NCBI GenBank assembly: GCA_029560455.1 | Contig: JAKQKW010000498.1 | Location: 1 to 7,824, forward strand | DNA length: 7,824 nucleotides | Source of the DNA: Candidatus Rifleibacteriota bacterium | GTDB lineage: Bacteria; Riflebacteria; Ozemobacteria; Ozemobacterales; Ozemobacteraceae | Direction: 5' to 3' | Shown: piece by piece, positions 5,156 to 7,824 of the stretch | Layout of the letters: the number at the start of each line of letters is the position of its first letter | Position numbering within the stretch: the first letter of the stretch is position 1 | Position numbers and translations under genes: made by a program | Notes under the pieces: generated by a model | Seen by the model: the letters and a program-made list of their open reading frames with translations, nothing else | Databases searched by the model: none | What the model was told of the DNA's origin: nothing

Positions 5156-5968
5156 ATGAAAATAGTCACCTTCAACGTCAACGGCATACGCTCACGCCTG
5201 CACCAGATCAAACAGCTGATCGACGTGCATCAGCCCGACATCATCGGGATTCAGGAAATCAAGTGCGTCGACGACGCTTTTCCGCTCAATGACATTACTG
5301 CAATGGGCTACCATGCCGAAAGCTTCGGGCAGAAAGGCCATTATGGCGTCGCATTTCTGTCGAAGCAGAAGCCGGTCGACATTCGCCGCGGTCTGCCCGG
5401 TGACGGGAAAGATGCCCAGCGCCGCCTGATCGTCGGAACCTGGCTCGACGCGCAGAAGCGACCGCTCGTCGTCATTAACGGCTATTTTCCTCAGGGCGAA
5501 AGTCGCGAGCACCCCGAAAAATTCCCGGCCAAGCAAAAATTCTATGCCGGACTCGCCGACTACCTTGCTTCAGACTTCCGCACCGATGACAACCTGGTCA
5601 TTCTCGGCGACATGAACGTCGCTCCGACCGATCTCGACGTCGGCATCGGCGAAAAAAACGCCCAGCGCTGGCTTAAAACCGGCAAATGCTGCTTTCTGCC
5701 CGAAGAACGCGAATGGCTGCAGCGTCTGCTCGCCTGGGGAACACACGATCTGTACCGTGAACTTCACCCGGGCGACAACAGCCTCTACAGCTGGTTCGAC
5801 TACCGTACCGGCGGTTTCGAAGATCAGCCGCAGCGTGGGCTGCGCATCGACCTGCTGCTCGGCACCAGATCGGTTATGCAGCGCTGCACCGCCAGCGGCA
5901 TCGACTACCTGATCCGCGGCATGGAAAAACCCTCAGACCACGCCCCGGTATGGATCGAACTCAAATAA
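5156..5968 (+). CDS. xthA: Exodeoxyribonuclease III / AP endonuclease (XthA type)
   Basis: Cytoplasmic DNA-repair enzyme of the exonuclease/endonuclease/phosphatase fold: cleaves 5' to abasic sites in base excision repair and removes 3' blocking groups and nucleotides from duplex DNA with a divalent metal. The 270 residues align along their whole length with E. coli XthA (268 residues), with near-identical blocks such as GQKGHYGVA (58-66), VINGYFPQGESR (107-118), LPEEREW (181-187) and MEKPSDHAPVW (256-266). Catalytic residues expected from the E. coli enzyme are all present: N7, E34, Y110, D152 and N154 (GDMN), D232, and D261-H262. The start is supported by GGGAG (5145-5149), six bases before ATG. 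It is divergent from NFACT-R and converges on the VWA gene with only 11 bp between stop codons. A palindrome at 5107-5121 may be an operator. Confidence 0.97.
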   Translation: MKIVTFNVNGIRSRLHQIKQLIDVHQPDIIGIQEIKCVDDAFPLNDITAMGYHAESFGQKGHYGVAFLSKQKPVDIRRGLPGDGKDAQRRLIVGTWLDAQKRPLVVINGYFPQGESREHPEKFPAKQKFYAGLADYLASDFRTDDNLVILGDMNVAPTDLDVGIGEKNAQRWLKTGKCCFLPEEREWLQRLLAWGTHDLYRELHPGDNSLYSWFDYRTGGFEDQPQRGLRIDLLLGTRSVMQRCTASGIDYLIRGMEKPSDHAPVWIELK

Positions 5969-5979
5969 ACGGCAGTCAG

Positions 5980-7797
5980 TCAGGGTTCGAGAAGTTTAAG
6001 ATCAGGTATTTCCGGTTCGGCAGCGTCGCCGGCGTCAGAATCTGAGTCATCTGATTCTGTGTCATCATCTGAATCGGCCTCGTCATCGTCATAAGACGGA
6101 ACGCTGCGCTTGAGTCGGTTTTTAAGATCGGAAACCGAGGGCACATTCAGCTGCGGCGGGTTGAAACCGCTGCTTTCGCCGCCAGTTCCTGGCAGGTCGA
6201 TCTCTTCATCGACAATGGTGGTGCTGTGTTCGACATGGGCACCGCGACTGCTGACCGATTCACCAAAATGCTGCGCCATTTTTTCGTGATGCTGGCTGAG
6301 AAGATCGGCATACTTTCGAGCGGCGCCATTCAGGGCCGTTGTCGAGCTCGCCGAATTCTGTTCGAAGAAGCCTGAATCGTCATCGCCGCCTGACAGCTGA
6401 GTTTTCTGGTAAAAGTCCATTTCGTCCATGGCAGCCTTGAGCTTGATCTGGTATTTCTCCCAGGCTTCCTGCAGGTGCAGCAGAACCTCTTCCTGGCGCA
6501 ACTGCAGATACTGGCGGCGGTATTCGATTCTTGGCTTTTCGTAATCTTTCAGCCCCGGTTCGGCAGCTTTCTTTTCAACTCCCTGCGCAATTCTTTCGAG
6601 GCCCTGCTTATATCCATCGAGATACTTTTTCTGCATATCATAATTCGCCTGGTGTTCGCTGCTGACACGGGCGCGCGCCTGCTCGATCACCGACTGAGCC
6701 TCGGCGTCAGAAAGCCCGAGCAGCGAAGCCCGGTTCAGGCCAAACACTGGCGATGCCGGCGGCGGCGTGATCGGCCCGGTCAGAAAAACCGAATCGGGGC
6801 CAGCAATATCAAGATCACTGAAAACGTTTCTGACCGTCATTTTGCCGCCCTTGCCGGGGGTGCCGGCTTCTGTCGGCTCGGGTTTGTGAACGGTCATGGT
6901 CGGGGCGGTGTAATAACCTTTTCCCTGATCTTTGAAGCCTTTCAGGCTGCTGGTGATTTCGATTTCACGCCTGGTTCCGTCACGTTCGGGTTTCGGGGTC
7001 GTATAGCTCAGCTGATAATAGCGTTCGAGCTTCATTCTGCGGCTCAGTGCCTCATAAAGTTTCGACAGCTGCTCGGGCGTCGTCGTCTGCAGATACCAGC
7101 CACCGGTGGCGCCCGCGAAATCTTTGAGAACCGCTTCGTCAATATCGCTGCCGAGTCCGACGGTTATCAACCTGATCCCCTTTTCTACCGCATATTTTTT
7201 AACCTGTTCGGGCGTATGTGTCGACATGGGCGTCTGACCGTTCGGCGTGCTGTCGCGCCCGTCGGTCAGACACACAACCGTCTTGAGATCAGCCCGCCCG
7301 GCCTTGTTCTGCAGTTCGTCGCAGGCCGAATAGAGCGCATCGTAGAGTGCCGTGCCACCCCAGGGTCGCAGTTTGTTGATGGCTTCAACCAGCGAATTAC
7401 CATCGTTCGAGAACGAATGGGAAAAATCGATGTCGCTGGCAAACGACAGCACTGACATCGAGACATCACCAACCATGCTCAGCGCAAAACTGGCAGCAGC
7501 GCGTTTAACTTCGTTCATGGCCGGCTCGATGCTCGAAGACCGGTCGACGACGAGAACCATATAATGCCGGTTCTTCTGAAAAGTCAGATCGAAGCTGCTG
7601 ATTCCGGTTTTGTCTTCGCTGATGACGAAATTATCAGCCTTCAGCTCGTCAGCCTCTTTGCTGAACACTTTCAGCATCACCCCGATTTTCGGAAACCCGG
7701 CCGAGTTGACCTGCAGAACTTCGCTCGCAAAGTCTTTGCCCATGCCGGCGCCCGCTGCCATAACCATCAGAAAAAGCACAATAAAGATTCTCTTCAT
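5980..7797 (-). CDS. Exported von Willebrand factor A domain protein with acidic tail
   Basis: A 605-residue exported protein of unknown function. Residues 1-20 form a signal peptide (MKR, hydrophobic core, Gly/Ala-rich end), with no lipobox and no later membrane segment, so it is periplasmic or secreted. After a short beta-rich lead-in (about 25-75) comes a VWA domain, about 79-260, with a complete metal-ion-dependent adhesion site: D85-S87-S89 (DRSSS), T149 (GGTALYD) and D179 (LTDGRD). Such domains bind protein ligands through a divalent metal. Residues about 260-350 are Pro/Gly-rich, 365-465 are strongly charged (E, K, Q, R) and probably helical or coiled coil, and 467-560 are low-complexity Ser/Gly/Glu. 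The end, 570-594, is an Asp/Ser-rich acidic tract that could bind calcium. The start is supported by AGGGG six bases upstream. The left end converges on xthA; the promoter would lie beyond the window. The ligand is not deducible. Confidence 0.88.
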   Translation of the reverse strand: MKRIFIVLFLMVMAAGAGMGKDFASEVLQVNSAGFPKIGVMLKVFSKEADELKADNFVISEDKTGISSFDLTFQKNRHYMVLVVDRSSSIEPAMNEVKRAAASFALSMVGDVSMSVLSFASDIDFSHSFSNDGNSLVEAINKLRPWGGTALYDALYSACDELQNKAGRADLKTVVCLTDGRDSTPNGQTPMSTHTPEQVKKYAVEKGIRLITVGLGSDIDEAVLKDFAGATGGWYLQTTTPEQLSKLYEALSRRMKLERYYQLSYTTPKPERDGTRREIEITSSLKGFKDQGKGYYTAPTMTVHKPEPTEAGTPGKGGKMTVRNVFSDLDIAGPDSVFLTGPITPPPASPVFGLNRASLLGLSDAEAQSVIEQARARVSSEHQANYDMQKKYLDGYKQGLERIAQGVEKKAAEPGLKDYEKPRIEYRRQYLQLRQEEVLLHLQEAWEKYQIKLKAAMDEMDFYQKTQLSGGDDDSGFFEQNSASSTTALNGAARKYADLLSQHHEKMAQHFGESVSSRGAHVEHSTTIVDEEIDLPGTGGESSGFNPPQLNVPSVSDLKNRLKRSVPSYDDDEADSDDDTESDDSDSDAGDAAEPEIPDLKLLEP

Positions 7798-7824
7798 ACA
7801 AATCCCCTGCCAATTGCAAATTAA

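Noticed and set aside
6475..7455. 326-residue open frame on the plus strand inside the VWA gene
   Set aside because: It is antisense to a gene with a clear signal peptide and MIDAS motifs, and it has no family features or supporting ribosome binding site.

Overview
The window is a chromosomal, house-keeping type segment, fairly GC-rich in its genes and AT-rich between them, from what is probably a Gram-negative (two-membrane) bacterium. The signs are a DsbD-type electron-transport protein with an export signal, an exported redoxin, and an exonuclease III very close to the E. coli XthA type. I cannot assign a phylum from the sequence. No mobile element, CRISPR array, rRNA or tRNA was found.

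Layout: (1) 1-66 holds a good sigma70-type promoter for hslO (67-954, +), the redox-switched chaperone Hsp33. (2) 955-1141 is a convergent intergenic region with a strong hairpin that can terminate transcription from both sides. (3) 1142-4090 on the minus strand is a two-gene operon: a DsbD/ScsB-like transmembrane thiol:disulfide interchange protein (first gene) and an exported single-active-site-cysteine redoxin (second gene, 30 bp downstream, strong ribosome binding site). (4) 4091-4407 is a non-coding leader/spacer with two hairpins ahead of dsbD and a degenerate 27-bp tandem repeat touching the next gene's stop codon. (5) 4408-4818 (-) encodes a stand-alone NFACT-R (DUF814) RNA-binding domain with its own promoter. 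(6) 4819-5155 is an AT-rich divergent intergenic region with a structured element and a perfect 15-bp palindrome. (7) 5156-5968 (+) is xthA, exonuclease III. (8) 5980-7797 (-) is an exported von Willebrand factor A protein with a complete MIDAS, a helical charged region and an Asp/Ser-rich acidic tail.

Functionally, the left half has a thiol-redox theme. Hsp33 is activated by disulfide formation in the cytoplasm. The DsbD-like protein would carry reducing power across the inner membrane, and the redoxin encoded with it is the likely periplasmic recipient. xthA (repair of oxidised/abasic DNA) fits oxidative stress loosely, but it is separately transcribed.

The most unusual item is the DsbD-like protein. 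Its DsbD/ScsB N-terminal-type periplasmic domain is at the C-terminus, after the thioredoxin domain, and a Gly-rich linker occupies the usual N-terminal position. The stand-alone NFACT-R gene and the structured elements at 4121-4165 and 4999-5075 are the next most worthwhile items.
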